DNA of 64,000 nucleotides from contig NC_002578.1 in the NCBI RefSeq assembly GCF_000195915.1, positions 1,173,644-1,237,643 of the forward strand, in the 5' to 3' direction. The notes beneath the pieces were generated by a model. The model saw only the letters and a list, made by a program, of their open reading frames with translations, made no database searches and had not been told where the DNA came from. The stretch's first letter is position 1, and each line of letters starts with the position of its first letter. This DNA is from Thermoplasma acidophilum DSM 1728 (GTDB taxonomy: Archaea; Thermoplasmatota; Thermoplasmata; Thermoplasmatales; Thermoplasmataceae). Below, one piece after another: positions 17,799 through 25,941 of the stretch. Both the position numbers and the translations under genes were made by a program.

Positions 17799-18914
17799 TC
17801 ATCCCTTGATCTCATCCCTGTACATCTCCGAAACGAATTCGGCTATCGCGGGTGAAGCTGTCAGCCCCGGTGATTCTATTCCTATCAAATTGATAAAATT
17901 GGGCAGGCCATGATCTGCTTCGTTTCTTATTATGAAGTCTCTGTAGGAACCGGACTGTTCCTTGAGCTGTGGCCTGATGCCAGAGGAATCTTCGTGTATA
18001 TTATAGTCCGATATGGATGGGAGGAATCTCCTAACGGATGCTATGAAATCCATAACATCGGACTGTACGCGATAATCCAAACGAACGACATGATAGGCAT
18101 TTGGCCCTAGTCTAACCGAACCGGAAAGATCTGGCGTTAGATGTATTCCAAGGCCAGAAGCTTCCGGTATGGGATAGACAAGCATCCTCACAGGGGGCTT
18201 TCCGGATATCCTGAAGTAATCGCCCTTGACATAATTGAGACGGTAGCCAAGGGCATCTACATCAAGGCCAGCCATTTCTGCTATCCTGTCTGAATGAAGG
18301 CCTGCAGAATTTATTATTGTATTGCATGCCACAGAAAATTTCTGGCCGGCACTTATACCATCTATTATGTATCCCTCTTTTGACTGCCTAATTCCCGTCA
18401 CCTCTGTATTCAGAGCGACGATACCGCCATTTTTCGTGAAACCGGCATGAAAATAATTCATCAATTCAGTAGGCTCGATTATTCCAGTGGACGGAACATA
18501 GATCGCTGCTTCCGCTTTGATGGATGGTTCCATCCTTTTCACGCCATCACCGTCCAGCATCTCAAGGCCTTCTATTCCATTGTTATTCCCATTCCGCATT
18601 AGTCCTTCGAGTTCTCTCAATTCCCGGTCTCCATTGGCAACGATCAATTTTCCAAGCCGTTTACAAGGTATTCCATGTTCCCTGCACAGCTGATACAGCA
18701 TCGCGTTTCCTTTAATGGATAATTCTGCTTTCAGCGATCCCTTTGGATAATATATGCCGGAATGTACAACTCCGCTGTTATGGCTGCTGGTTTCAGCACC
18801 TATAATTTTGTTCTTTTCGAAGACGTATACGGAATCACTGTATTTTGATAATTCAAATGCTACGGCTAGGCCAACAACGCCGGCCCCGATGACCACAATG
18901 TTTGCCCGTTCCAT
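17799..18914 (-). CDS. FAD-dependent oxidoreductase, L-2-hydroxyglutarate oxidase (LhgO) family
   Basis: A DAO-superfamily flavoenzyme of about 371 residues. It has the N-terminal FAD motif IVVIGAGVVGLAVAFELSK and the family-diagnostic block SSHNSGVVHSGIYYPKGSLK of LhgO/L-2-hydroxyglutarate dehydrogenases. C-terminal blocks are SSGIRPQLK and NLIGIESPGLTASPAIA. It probably oxidises an L-2-hydroxyacid; glycerol-3-phosphate is a less likely alternative. The ATG at 18914 is favoured over 18932 because the box ATATAT at about 18942-18948 is 28-32 nt upstream. Confidence 0.86.
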   Translation of the reverse strand: MERANIVVIGAGVVGLAVAFELSKYSDSVYVFEKNKIIGAETSSHNSGVVHSGIYYPKGSLKAELSIKGNAMLYQLCREHGIPCKRLGKLIVANGDRELRELEGLMRNGNNNGIEGLEMLDGDGVKRMEPSIKAEAAIYVPSTGIIEPTELMNYFHAGFTKNGGIVALNTEVTGIRQSKEGYIIDGISAGQKFSVACNTIINSAGLHSDRIAEMAGLDVDALGYRLNYVKGDYFRISGKPPVRMLVYPIPEASGLGIHLTPDLSGSVRLGPNAYHVVRLDYRVQSDVMDFIASVRRFLPSISDYNIHEDSSGIRPQLKEQSGSYRDFIIRNEADHGLPNFINLIGIESPGLTASPAIAEFVSEMYRDEIKG

Positions 18915-19282
18915 CTTATGCAGGCAAATCATCGTGAGTAATATATCTTCTTACATCTGAAGGGCTTCTGTTTCCATTACCGAACATGAAGATGACGGTT
19001 TGGTGAAAATCAGATCCAGAGTTTTTATTTCCATTCTCCCTCACCTTCCATCTTCGATTAAATATCTAGTCTTCAAAATTCTTTGAATAATTTCGGGCAA
19101 GTTCCATCGTATCTTTCGAGTTCATCCATTTTCATTCCGGTCATAGGTTTGAGCCTTGCAACCTTCATAAGTGGTATGATTCAGAATTGCTTCAGGTTTC
19201 CATAACAACATCTAATGGAATCGCCGCTGGCAGTTTCTTATCATACAATTGACATCGAAAAATTTTGCATCAAAATTGGTAG
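18915..19282. other. Gene-poor gap before tRNA-Cys
   Basis: About 370 bp hold the promoter of the LhgO-type gene at the left and otherwise nothing I can assign. The only coding hint is a 31-codon minus-strand frame (19073-19168) starting MKVARLKPMTGMKMDELERY. It lacks a good promoter and is listed only as a weak possibility. Confidence 0.3.
19073..19168 (-). CDS. Possible 31-residue peptide (weak)
   Basis: Minus-strand frame from ATG at 19168 to TGA at 19073. The composition looks protein-like (MKVARLKPMTGMK...CPKLFKEF), but there is no clear TATA box or ribosome-binding site and I recognise no family. It could be a fragment of a decayed gene. Low confidence. Confidence 0.15.
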   Translation of the reverse strand: MKVARLKPMTGMKMDELERYDGTCPKLFKEF

Positions 19283-19354
19283 AGGATAGGTAGGGATTCG
19301 AACCCTAGTAGATGGGATCTGCAGTCCCACGCATGACCTCTCTGCCACCTATCC
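19283..19354 (-). tRNA. tRNA-Cys (anticodon GCA)
   Basis: On the minus strand GGATAGG (19354-19348) pairs with CCTATCC (19290-19284), with discriminator U at 19283, the base typical of tRNA-Cys. Anticodon arm: GTGGGA-CTGCAGA-TCCCAT gives GCA. T arm: CTAGGG-TTCGAAT-CCCTA. No encoded CCA and no intron. Confidence 0.96.
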
Positions 19355-19423
19355 GCATTAACGGCAATTGTTCAACGATATTTTACTCTTTCCACAGCGA
19401 AATAGTCCGGCGACTGCGTGGAT

Positions 19424-20092
19424 CTATGTCAGCCCTACAGCTCTCTCATAGTTAGCTACCATTTCATTGGCGACCGACCATATGGTCAGCTCCTGATCAA
19501 ATATTGCGTATCTTTCATTGATGAAAGAAGTATCGCTGATGAAATCTCCCTCAGAAAACCCACCAATCACGATGAGAATATTGGCGTTGCTTATAAATTC
19601 TGAAGGCTTTCTCATTTCACCCTTAGGGTGTAGAAGTATCGTTCTATCCCTTCTTATAGAATTTATAAGATCCCCCAAACTAGATTCTTCCATGGAAAGC
19701 AGCTCCTTTCCATTGTTTGTTATTATCCTTTTTTCAAACAGATCCTCGAAAAGCCCTATGAATCTGTTGTAAGATTTTGGCATCCTAGTTATAGGGCTTA
19801 TGCGTATCACCTGGTTATTTCTTGTATGAACATATGTTCTAAGCTGATTCTTATGGTTAAGGATCGATTCCTGTGTCATTTCCAGAAGCAGATAGATGAT
19901 ATCAGGTCTGCCCCGACGCTTTGATTCATTTGGAAAGTAGCGATCAATGGACGTATGCATATAGTTTGAGTCAAGTATCATCCTGTCCACGCGCTTGTTT
20001 CTCTTTTTTGCAAAACGCCTTATTGCTGGGTCAGCCTGCATCTCTTCAGGTATTGTCTCAAGCTCAGCGTCTGCTATTACCAGATGAAGCAT
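19424..20092 (-). CDS. nep1: Nep1/Emg1 rRNA pseudouridine N1-methyltransferase
   Basis: SPOUT-class methyltransferase that methylates a hypermodified pseudouridine of 16S rRNA and helps small-subunit assembly. The 222-residue protein opens MLHLVIADAELETIP. It contains RVDRMILDSNYMH, the RGRPDIIYLLLEMTQ segment and the SAM-binding C-terminal block NILIVIGGFSEGDF. All match the family in order and length. A TATA-like ATAATATC (minus strand, about 20112-20120) lies about 26 nt upstream of the ATG. Confidence 0.93.
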   Translation of the reverse strand: MLHLVIADAELETIPEEMQADPAIRRFAKKRNKRVDRMILDSNYMHTSIDRYFPNESKRRGRPDIIYLLLEMTQESILNHKNQLRTYVHTRNNQVIRISPITRMPKSYNRFIGLFEDLFEKRIITNNGKELLSMEESSLGDLINSIRRDRTILLHPKGEMRKPSEFISNANILIVIGGFSEGDFISDTSFINERYAIFDQELTIWSVANEMVANYERAVGLT

Positions 20093-20206
20093 GTCGATGG
20101 ATGTTTATCAGAGATATTATGTTTCTTATTCGCTCCGTGAAGTCGCTATTCATTCAGGAAATTCGATGATGGATGTTGGCTATTTCCTCAGAAACAAGGT
20201 TAATAT

Positions 20207-20218
20207 ATCAATTGATAC
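20207..20218. promoter_or_regulatory. 12-bp palindrome TATCAATTGATA, copy 1
   Basis: A perfect palindrome that directly abuts a TATA-like run (TTTATATATTA, 20220-20230) upstream of the first DUF1641 gene. The identical 12-mer recurs upstream of the SQR-DUF1641 operon (23791-23802). A position immediately upstream of the TATA box is typical of archaeal activator sites. Confidence 0.4.
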
Positions 20219-20301
20219 TTTATATATTATGATAACTGGTAAAGCTTATTCAGAAAGATCTCACATTTCGCATTCGGCTATCACTCAAAAGATTCTAGAA
20301 A

Positions 20302-20772
20302 ATGGAGGTAGATCTGTTGGAAAAATTGAATGAAGAAACCGGACAATCGTTCAACGATTCATCAATAAAGAAGCTGCTATTGATAATTGACGAACTGGAC
20401 AAAAGTGGTATTCTGGATATAATCTATAGGATGGCCAAAGACGAGGAGATCATCAGTTCAGTTAAAAGGATCCTTTCGAGCGGCTTTCTGATGAACATAA
20501 TTGACAATTCTGACATAATAATGAACTCGTTAACAACCATTGATCTAAGCATGTTTCCGCACTATACAAATGCTGTTAAATCAATTGAGACTGCAATAAA
20601 AACTGAAGATGTAAGGCCAGTTGGAGGCCTGACGGGTGTCCTTGATAAGATCAGGGATGAAGACACTCAAAAGGGAATAGGCATCGTATTCTCATTGTTA
20701 AGGAGCTTGGGAAGGACATGTTCCGAAGCAGAAGGCTGTCCATTTAAGGATGATAATGCACATCTGAAATAG
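20302..20772 (+). CDS. DUF1641 family protein, long paralogue
   Basis: A 156-residue helical protein resembling DUF1641 (KKLLLIIDELDKSGILDIIYR, then VKRILSSGFLMNIIDNSDIIMNSL). It ends in a small cysteine-containing tail (CSEAEGCPF). A shorter paralogue follows the SQR gene at 25113. DUF1641 proteins are often linked to sulfide:quinone oxidoreductase or formate dehydrogenase genes; the function is unknown. Start choice: ATG 20302 has no ribosome-binding site, but GGAGGT at 20304-20309 lies 7 nt before an in-frame TTG at 20317, which may be the real start of a leadered mRNA. Confidence 0.75.
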   Translation: MEVDLLEKLNEETGQSFNDSSIKKLLLIIDELDKSGILDIIYRMAKDEEIISSVKRILSSGFLMNIIDNSDIIMNSLTTIDLSMFPHYTNAVKSIETAIKTEDVRPVGGLTGVLDKIRDEDTQKGIGIVFSLLRSLGRTCSEAEGCPFKDDNAHLK

Positions 20773-21241
20773 ATCTTATTTCAGCGTATTAGTTCTTAGA
20801 TCCGGAATTCATGCCTTCGGAAGATCATGCAACTATGTCCTGATTGAGCGGAAATCAAACAATACACATTTTACATTGGTTTGGGACCTTTTACTTCAAA
20901 AGCTGAAATGAATTGCGAAAGGATAATAAATACGAGGATAATAATGAACGCATACCCATAGGCAGTGGGGAATCTAAGCCTGATAGGCCATCTGAAATGG
21001 ATGGCACGAGACGAAGCCGAGTCTTCGGGTGCCCGAAGCAGGAAACGTCGATGAAACAGGAACCTACCATAATAAAATATTGGTAGGATGCCAGCTTGTG
21101 GAACCGGGCTAACAAAATTGAGTAGGGTGGACTGCCCCGAATTTACGCCTGCTGTGGCTGAATTCTTATTATGGTTCCTCATGATGCATGGCAGGAACCT
21201 CTCAGATGAACAATGGGAGGAGTTGGATGCAAGGTGAAAAA
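20773..21241. other. Gap of 469 bp with dense hairpins
   Basis: No convincing gene occupies this gap. A 126-codon minus-strand frame (20871-21251) shows no domain logic. The stretch from about 20951 to 21199 is dominated by inverted repeats and is listed separately as a candidate structured RNA. The right end contains the leader of the TPR gene with GGTGA at 21234-21238. Confidence 0.5.
20951..21199 (+). ncRNA. Candidate structured RNA, family unidentified
   Basis: Inverted repeats: GCCT/AGGC (20978-20988); GCCATC/GATGGC (20987-21005); CTTCGGG/CCCGAAG (21023-21038); CCTACCA/TGGTAGG (21063-21087); GGTTCCT/AGGAACC (21173-21199). A long-range GGCAGT/ACTGCC pairing (20961-20966 with 21131-21136) could close a domain. 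CAGGAACCT occurs twice (21057-21065 and 21192-21200), so GGTTCCT has two alternative partners. I looked for the conserved cores of RNase P RNA and SRP RNA on both strands and did not find them. Strand is uncertain. Confidence 0.35.
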
Positions 21242-22777
21242 ATGATACCAAATAAAGATGATGCTGAGGAATTTGCGAATAAAGCTAAAAATGCCGTGAA
21301 TTCAGGAGATTATGATGGCGCAATAGCAGATATAGAGAGGGCCATAAAAGCGAGCCCGCGAAGCGTTCCTTACCATCTGATAAAGGCTGACGCTCTTTAC
21401 AGAAAGGGTGATTATGAAGATGCCCTCGATGTGTTGAACTTTGCGGAAACGATTGAAAAGAATAATCCTGAGCTGCTTTCGCTCAAAAGCATATGCTACG
21501 GGTCTCTGGGAAAGTTCAACGAATCCAAGATCGAGGCGACCAAGGCAATAAAGGCTGATCCAAACTATCCGTTCGCCTATTACAACAGGGCCAAGGCAGA
21601 ACAGTACCTTGAGGAGTACGATATCGCCAAGAAGGATCTGCAGAAATATCTTGAAATGCAACCCAACGATCCAGACGCCTACATGGATCTTGCCGATATG
21701 GAATATCACGAAGGTGACTACAAGAAGGCACTTCAGCACGTGAATACTGCAATAAAGAAAGATAAGGAGAGCACAGACGCACACGACCTTAAATTGAACA
21801 TACTTCTTGCGCAGAAGGATATAGAGAACTATCTTAAGGAGCTGCTGGAGGCTTTCAAGGATACAGAGGATTTCAAATACATAGGTACGCTCGTTGAGAC
21901 CCTTAAGAGCGTTGGATCTTTCGATACCGCAGAGGACATTTTGAAGGAATTCATAAAGATCTACAAGGATGAACCATTTCTTTATGATGCCCTTGCAAGG
22001 GTGTATTACGATCAGGATAGGAAGGATGATGCATACAGGACATACGAGGAACTTCTGAAATCCAATGATGATAGGGAGGCAAAGATATACTGGTTTGATT
22101 TCCTTCTGGACGACGGGTCATATGATCGTCTGATTGGTGAGATAGAGAAGAGCGGCCTAAAAGATGACGAGGTGCTGGAGATAAAGTACATTGCTGAGGA
22201 TCAGAAGGGCGATCACAAAGCTGCGCTTAGCACGGCAGATGATCTGTTGAAGCTGGATAGAACACCTTACAACACGAGCCTTTACGGTTCACAGCTTAGA
22301 AAGCTCGGACGCCTTGACGAGTCCATAAAGGCACTATCAGAATTCGATGACGATCCAGATGTTGCCTATGAGCTGTTTCTTGCATACATGGACAGGGGCG
22401 ATGTCCATTCTGCTTCGAAATATCTCAAGACGTCCATAGAGAATAGTGAAGATGACGATGACGTCATATCGAACGTACTGGAAGGAGTGTCGAAGATGAT
22501 GGATCATTCCGATTTCCAGAGCGTCAATGACTTCCTGGATGGACTTGGAAAGGAGAACGATAACCTCTATATACTGACGGAGGCAATGCATGCAATAAAT
22601 TCCGGTGTATTCGAAGGTTATGAGAAGGGTAAGGAAAAATTCCTCGGACTCGATGAACACAAGGAAGAGGTCTGTGAATTTGCGAACAATATAGTAGAGC
22701 TCACGGAGGGGAAGGCAAAAGCGTTCCTTGAAAAATTCATAGAGGATAACTGCGGAGAAAATGAAATGGAAGAGTAA
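21242..22777 (+). CDS. Tetratricopeptide-repeat protein
   Basis: A 511-residue acidic soluble protein. Residues about 1-190 contain clear TPR units (AKNAVNSGDYDGAIADIERA, YRKGDYEDALDVLNFAE, AEQYLEEYDIAKKDLQKYLE, MEYHEGDYKKALQHVNTAIK). More degenerate helical repeats continue to the C-terminus. It is probably a protein-protein interaction scaffold with no catalytic signature. The frame extends up to 21188, but the ATG at 21242 is preceded by GGTGA and starts the natural repeat region. No partner is evident from the neighbours. Confidence 0.88.
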   Translation: MIPNKDDAEEFANKAKNAVNSGDYDGAIADIERAIKASPRSVPYHLIKADALYRKGDYEDALDVLNFAETIEKNNPELLSLKSICYGSLGKFNESKIEATKAIKADPNYPFAYYNRAKAEQYLEEYDIAKKDLQKYLEMQPNDPDAYMDLADMEYHEGDYKKALQHVNTAIKKDKESTDAHDLKLNILLAQKDIENYLKELLEAFKDTEDFKYIGTLVETLKSVGSFDTAEDILKEFIKIYKDEPFLYDALARVYYDQDRKDDAYRTYEELLKSNDDREAKIYWFDFLLDDGSYDRLIGEIEKSGLKDDEVLEIKYIAEDQKGDHKAALSTADDLLKLDRTPYNTSLYGSQLRKLGRLDESIKALSEFDDDPDVAYELFLAYMDRGDVHSASKYLKTSIENSEDDDDVISNVLEGVSKMMDHSDFQSVNDFLDGLGKENDNLYILTEAMHAINSGVFEGYEKGKEKFLGLDEHKEEVCEFANNIVELTEGKAKAFLEKFIEDNCGENEMEE

Positions 22778-22806
22778 GAAGATACAAACGAATGTATCTA
22801 AAATAC

Positions 22807-22815
22807 CATTTATAT
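22807..22815 (+). promoter_or_regulatory. TATA box of acetyltransferase gene
   Basis: ATTTATATT is centred about 24-26 nt before the GTG at 22835. Confidence 0.4.
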
Positions 22816-22834
22816 TTCCAATGCATTCTGAAAC

Positions 22835-23623
22835 GTGGAAGTTAAGAGGATAGTTGATCCGGACCAGATCGATGGCTTTCTTGATGTTATAAAATCTGCA
22901 TGGAAGGCCGAATCAGTTGACGGTGCTTTTAGGGATACAATCGCTTCGATGAGGTATCACGGTGGTCTGCTTCTAGGTGCCTTCGATGATGATGGAAAGA
23001 TCATCGGCATGTCATTCGGTTATCCTGGGTTCAGAAATGGAAAATTATACCTGTATTCCCACATGGCCGGGGTCGTTGAGAACAAAAAATACTCAAACGT
23101 AGGATATTCTCTGAAGATGAAACAGAGGGATCTGGCCGCATCCATGGGCTATGATCTCATCGCATGGACATTTGATCCTTTCAACCCTCTCAATGCCTAT
23201 TTCAACATTTCAAAACTTGGGGCAATAACTCGCACATACATTAAAAATTTTTACGGCGTCATGAACGACGGAATAAATCGTGGAATGCGTACTGACAGGG
23301 TCGTGGCAGAATGGTGGATAAACCTTCAGATCGATAGAAACTGTGAAATTATAGACTTTTTAAACGATGTAGATAGATATTCTGAAATCAGTACTATACA
23401 TGAGAGTTCATGCCTTGGCTTCTACGTGCCACCAGATATATCCTATTTCCACAAATATCCAGACCTGGGATCTAAGTTGAAGGATGCTGCCTTTGAGGTT
23501 TTCAATGCCCTCTTCAGCAAAGGATATGCCATAGTTGCCTATAAAAGGGGGAAATCCAACTATTTTGTGTTTAAAAGAATTGAAAACTTAGGCAAGAGAA
23601 TTTTTGATCCAATAGTAAAATGA
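22835..23623 (+). CDS. GNAT-like predicted acetyltransferase
   Basis: A 262-residue protein with a leaderless GTG start. The region GLLLGAFDDDGKIIGMSFGY through LYSHMAGVVENKKYSNVGYSLKMKQR carries the GNAT beta4-alpha3 pattern with the acetyl-CoA loop. WTFDPFNPLNAYFNISKLGA is typical of the COG3375-like predicted acetyltransferases. The substrate is unknown. It lies between a TPR gene and the SQR operon with its own promoter. Confidence 0.78.
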   Translation: MEVKRIVDPDQIDGFLDVIKSAWKAESVDGAFRDTIASMRYHGGLLLGAFDDDGKIIGMSFGYPGFRNGKLYLYSHMAGVVENKKYSNVGYSLKMKQRDLAASMGYDLIAWTFDPFNPLNAYFNISKLGAITRTYIKNFYGVMNDGINRGMRTDRVVAEWWINLQIDRNCEIIDFLNDVDRYSEISTIHESSCLGFYVPPDISYFHKYPDLGSKLKDAAFEVFNALFSKGYAIVAYKRGKSNYFVFKRIENLGKRIFDPIVK

Positions 23624-23681
23624 ACATTCGAATCATTCAATAATTTCATATCCAGGTGGAATGGCCCAATTGCTATTAATA

Positions 23682-23784
23682 TTGCAACATCTGTTTTTAT
23701 CCTTTGTTTTTGTCCATGACCATGAATGTGATTTTTTTGAAATAGGGATCAGATAACAGCGCTCACTTAAATTTTGCAACATCT
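23682..23784. repeat. Direct repeats TTGCAACATCT upstream of SQR
   Basis: The 11-mer TTGCAACATCT occurs at 23682-23692 and 23774-23784, 92 bp apart, in the 252-bp gap before SQR. The second copy lies 6 bp before the palindrome at 23791. These may be regulator sites, but chance is not excluded. Confidence 0.3.
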
Positions 23785-23790
23785 AGGCGA

Positions 23791-23802
23791 TATCAATTGA
23801 TA
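23791..23802. promoter_or_regulatory. 12-bp palindrome TATCAATTGATA, copy 2
   Basis: Identical to the palindrome at 20207-20218, here followed by CTATTATATA (23810-23819) and then the TATA box at 23846-23855 of the SQR operon. It is a candidate shared operator for both DUF1641 transcription units. Confidence 0.4.
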
Positions 23803-23845
23803 ATTTGATCTATTATATATTCTGTTCAAAGTGATAATAAATCAT

Positions 23846-23855
23846 TTTTAAATAA
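23846..23855 (+). promoter_or_regulatory. TATA box of SQR operon
   Basis: TTTTTAAATA is centred about 26 nt before the ATG at 23876. Confidence 0.45.
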
Positions 23856-23875
23856 AAAAGATGAATAGTTAAATC

Positions 23876-25108
23876 ATGTCTGACGTGAAGATTCTGATCC
23901 TGGGCGGTAGGTTTGGAGGCCTGCAAACAGCCTACGACCTCAGGAGATATCTGAAGAACAAAGCAGATATCAAAATAATAGAAAAGAACAGGTACATCTA
24001 TTTCAGGCCGGCCCTTCCGCATGTCGGGATAGGCCTGGAGCGTGCGGAGGATCTGCGCATAGATCTTGCGCAGGTGCTGCCAGATAGAGGGATTGGGTAT
24101 ATACAGGGAACAGTGACAAAGATAGACCCAGAGAGAAGCCTTGTGGAGTATTCCAGAGAGGGATCTGGTGGTTACAAGGAAAAATATGACTTTCTTGTGA
24201 TCGCCCTGGGCGCGCATCTCGCAAGCGAACTGATAGCTGGCTTTGATAAATATGGGTCAAGTGTGTGTGAGGCTGATCTGGCGGAAAATATGTGGAAGAA
24301 GCTAAGAGATTTCAAAGGAGGAAATATAACACTTGGTTCTGCTAAATTCATCCAAGATACAAAGAACAGACCAACCAATACGCCAGACAGATATGCACCG
24401 ATAGCGGATTCTGCCTGTGAAGGCCCTGTTTTTGAGATGTCAATAATGCTCTATGATTACTTCAAGGCAAGGAATATGCTGGACAAGGTCAAAATGACCG
24501 TATACTCTCCCGGCGAATATCTTAGCGATCTTTCGAGAACAAGCAGGTCTACTGTAGCGGCCATGTACAAAGGCATGAACATTGAGTTGGTCGACAACTT
24601 CGTTGTGAAGGAGGTAACAGAGAAGGAGGTAATAAGCGAGGATGGAAGGCGGCTTCCGTCGGATATAAGCTTCATCCTGCCACCATACACCGGGCAGAAA
24701 CTTGTCAAGGATGCGGGCCTTGGCGACGATGTTGGCTTCGTACTGACAGGTACGGATATGAAGTCCGTGAAGTACGATAACGTCTATGCTGTGGGCGATG
24801 TGAATGCGCTCATAGTACCAAAGATGGCGTTTCTTGCCGTTAAGACCGCACGGATAGTTGCCGCAAACATAGCAAACAGGCTGGGCATGTCGATCCCTGT
24901 GGAGGTATATGATCCCAAGATAGTTTGCGTTGCGGACAGCCCTTATGGGAATTATGCCGTGGCCGTGACGGATTCTACATTTTATGGCGGAAACGTCTCG
25001 GAAGCAATACCATCTCCGGCTAACCATCTGAAGAAAACCCTGTTCACAAGGTACTTCCTCTGGAGCAAGGGCGACCTTGCCATGGATAAATATCTGACAA
25101 GCTGGTGA
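23876..25108 (+). CDS. sqr: Sulfide:quinone oxidoreductase-like flavoprotein
   Basis: A 410-residue two-dinucleotide-binding-domain flavoprotein at the membrane face that passes electrons from sulfide (or a related donor) to quinone. N-terminal FAD motif ILILGGRFGGLQTAYDLRR, then YDFLVIALGAHLAS and the C-terminal FAD block NVYAVGDVNALIVPKMAF. Cys in SACEGPVFEMS and in KIVCVADSPYGNYAV occupy the places of the redox cysteines that separate SQR from type II NADH dehydrogenases. The downstream DUF1641 gene, 4 nt away, also fits SQR loci. It is probably part of sulfur respiration or detoxification. Confidence 0.86.
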   Translation: MSDVKILILGGRFGGLQTAYDLRRYLKNKADIKIIEKNRYIYFRPALPHVGIGLERAEDLRIDLAQVLPDRGIGYIQGTVTKIDPERSLVEYSREGSGGYKEKYDFLVIALGAHLASELIAGFDKYGSSVCEADLAENMWKKLRDFKGGNITLGSAKFIQDTKNRPTNTPDRYAPIADSACEGPVFEMSIMLYDYFKARNMLDKVKMTVYSPGEYLSDLSRTSRSTVAAMYKGMNIELVDNFVVKEVTEKEVISEDGRRLPSDISFILPPYTGQKLVKDAGLGDDVGFVLTGTDMKSVKYDNVYAVGDVNALIVPKMAFLAVKTARIVAANIANRLGMSIPVEVYDPKIVCVADSPYGNYAVAVTDSTFYGGNVSEAIPSPANHLKKTLFTRYFLWSKGDLAMDKYLTSW

Positions 25109-25112
25109 TAAT

Positions 25113-25403
25113 ATGTCGTTGTTGAGTCAATTGGATAATTTGAGCAAGATTACCCCTGAAGATATCGAGATAATGCAGAAGCTATCCAGGATTGCGCAAA
25201 AACTTCAGAAACTTGGATTGCTGGATGTACTGGAAGGAGTTCTGGATGATGATCGGACTATCAGCGCCATAACATCATTCCTGACAAGCGACACGATGCT
25301 GGAAATACTGGTTAACCGTGATAACCTTGTAAAACTGGTTGCGCTGCTTTCCAAGAATGAAACATATTCGAACTTATCGGCAATACTGGAGAAGCTGAGC
25401 TGA
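25113..25403 (+). CDS. DUF1641 family protein, short paralogue
   Basis: A 96-residue helical protein with the DUF1641 pattern (LSRIAQKLQKLGLLDVLEGV, then TSFLTSDTMLEILVNRDNL). It starts 4 nt after the SQR stop, so it is co-transcribed with it. It is related to the 156-residue protein at 20302-20772 but lacks the cysteine tail. It may be a soluble or peripheral partner of SQR. Function inferred from context only. Confidence 0.82.
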   Translation: MSLLSQLDNLSKITPEDIEIMQKLSRIAQKLQKLGLLDVLEGVLDDDRTISAITSFLTSDTMLEILVNRDNLVKLVALLSKNETYSNLSAILEKLS

Positions 25404-25503
25404 TCGAGCATTTTCAATATCTTATTTTACTCTTTTTCAGACCCAGAGAGAAAGGAAAAAGTAAATAAATGGGTTATAGATTGCGTTAAAATCAGGTGTA
25501 AGA

Positions 25504-25941
25504 ATGGCACGAATGCACACAAGAAAGAGAGGAAGATCAGGTTCAAAAAAAGTTTACGGCGTTCAACCTTCATGGATACAGTACAGCAAAGATGAGGTTA
25601 TAAACACCATAGTTAATCTTAAGAAATCTGGTGTACCTCCCTCCGTCATAGGTATAAAACTCAGGGATCAGTATGGAATACCCACCGTCAAGGCGGTTCT
25701 CGGAATGAAACTCGGAAAGGTTCTCTCAGAGAAAGGGCTTAAGGATGACGTGCCAGAAGATCTCGGGAACCTCATAAAGAGATACAACAACGTTGCCAAA
25801 CACGTGGAATTGAATCCCAAGGATCAAGCCAACAAGAGGGGAAGGGATCTCATCATGGCCAAAATGCTCCGCCTCGTGAAATATTACAAGAGGACAGGAG
25901 TACTTGACGAGAAATGGAACCTAAGTAAGGTTCTGAGATGA
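25504..25941 (+). CDS. rpsO: Ribosomal protein S15 (uS15, archaeal type)
   Basis: A 145-residue archaeal/eukaryal-type S15: [19 protein letters not shown], then [20 protein letters not shown] and [25 protein letters not shown] box about 27 nt upstream suggests a leaderless start. The last 4 nt overlap the following RecJ-like gene, a gene pair common in euryarchaea. Confidence 0.97.
   Translation: MARMHTRKRGRSGSKKVYGVQPSWIQYSKDEVINTIVNLKKSGVPPSVIGIKLRDQYGIPTVKAVLGMKLGKVLSEKGLKDDVPEDLGNLIKRYNNVAKHVELNPKDQANKRGRDLIMAKMLRLVKYYKRTGVLDEKWNLSKVLR

Noticed and set aside
20091-20333. 80-codon plus-strand frame before the DUF1641 gene
   Set aside because: It overlaps the promoter palindrome and TATA box and has no protein-like pattern.
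20951-21199. RNase P RNA or SRP RNA as the identity of the hairpin region
   Set aside because: I could not find the conserved P4/CR-V segments of RNase P RNA or the helix 8 loop motif of SRP RNA on either strand, so I left it unassigned.
20871-21251. 126-codon minus-strand frame over the hairpin region
   Set aside because: It runs through all the inverted repeats, which explain the sequence better; no family resemblance.
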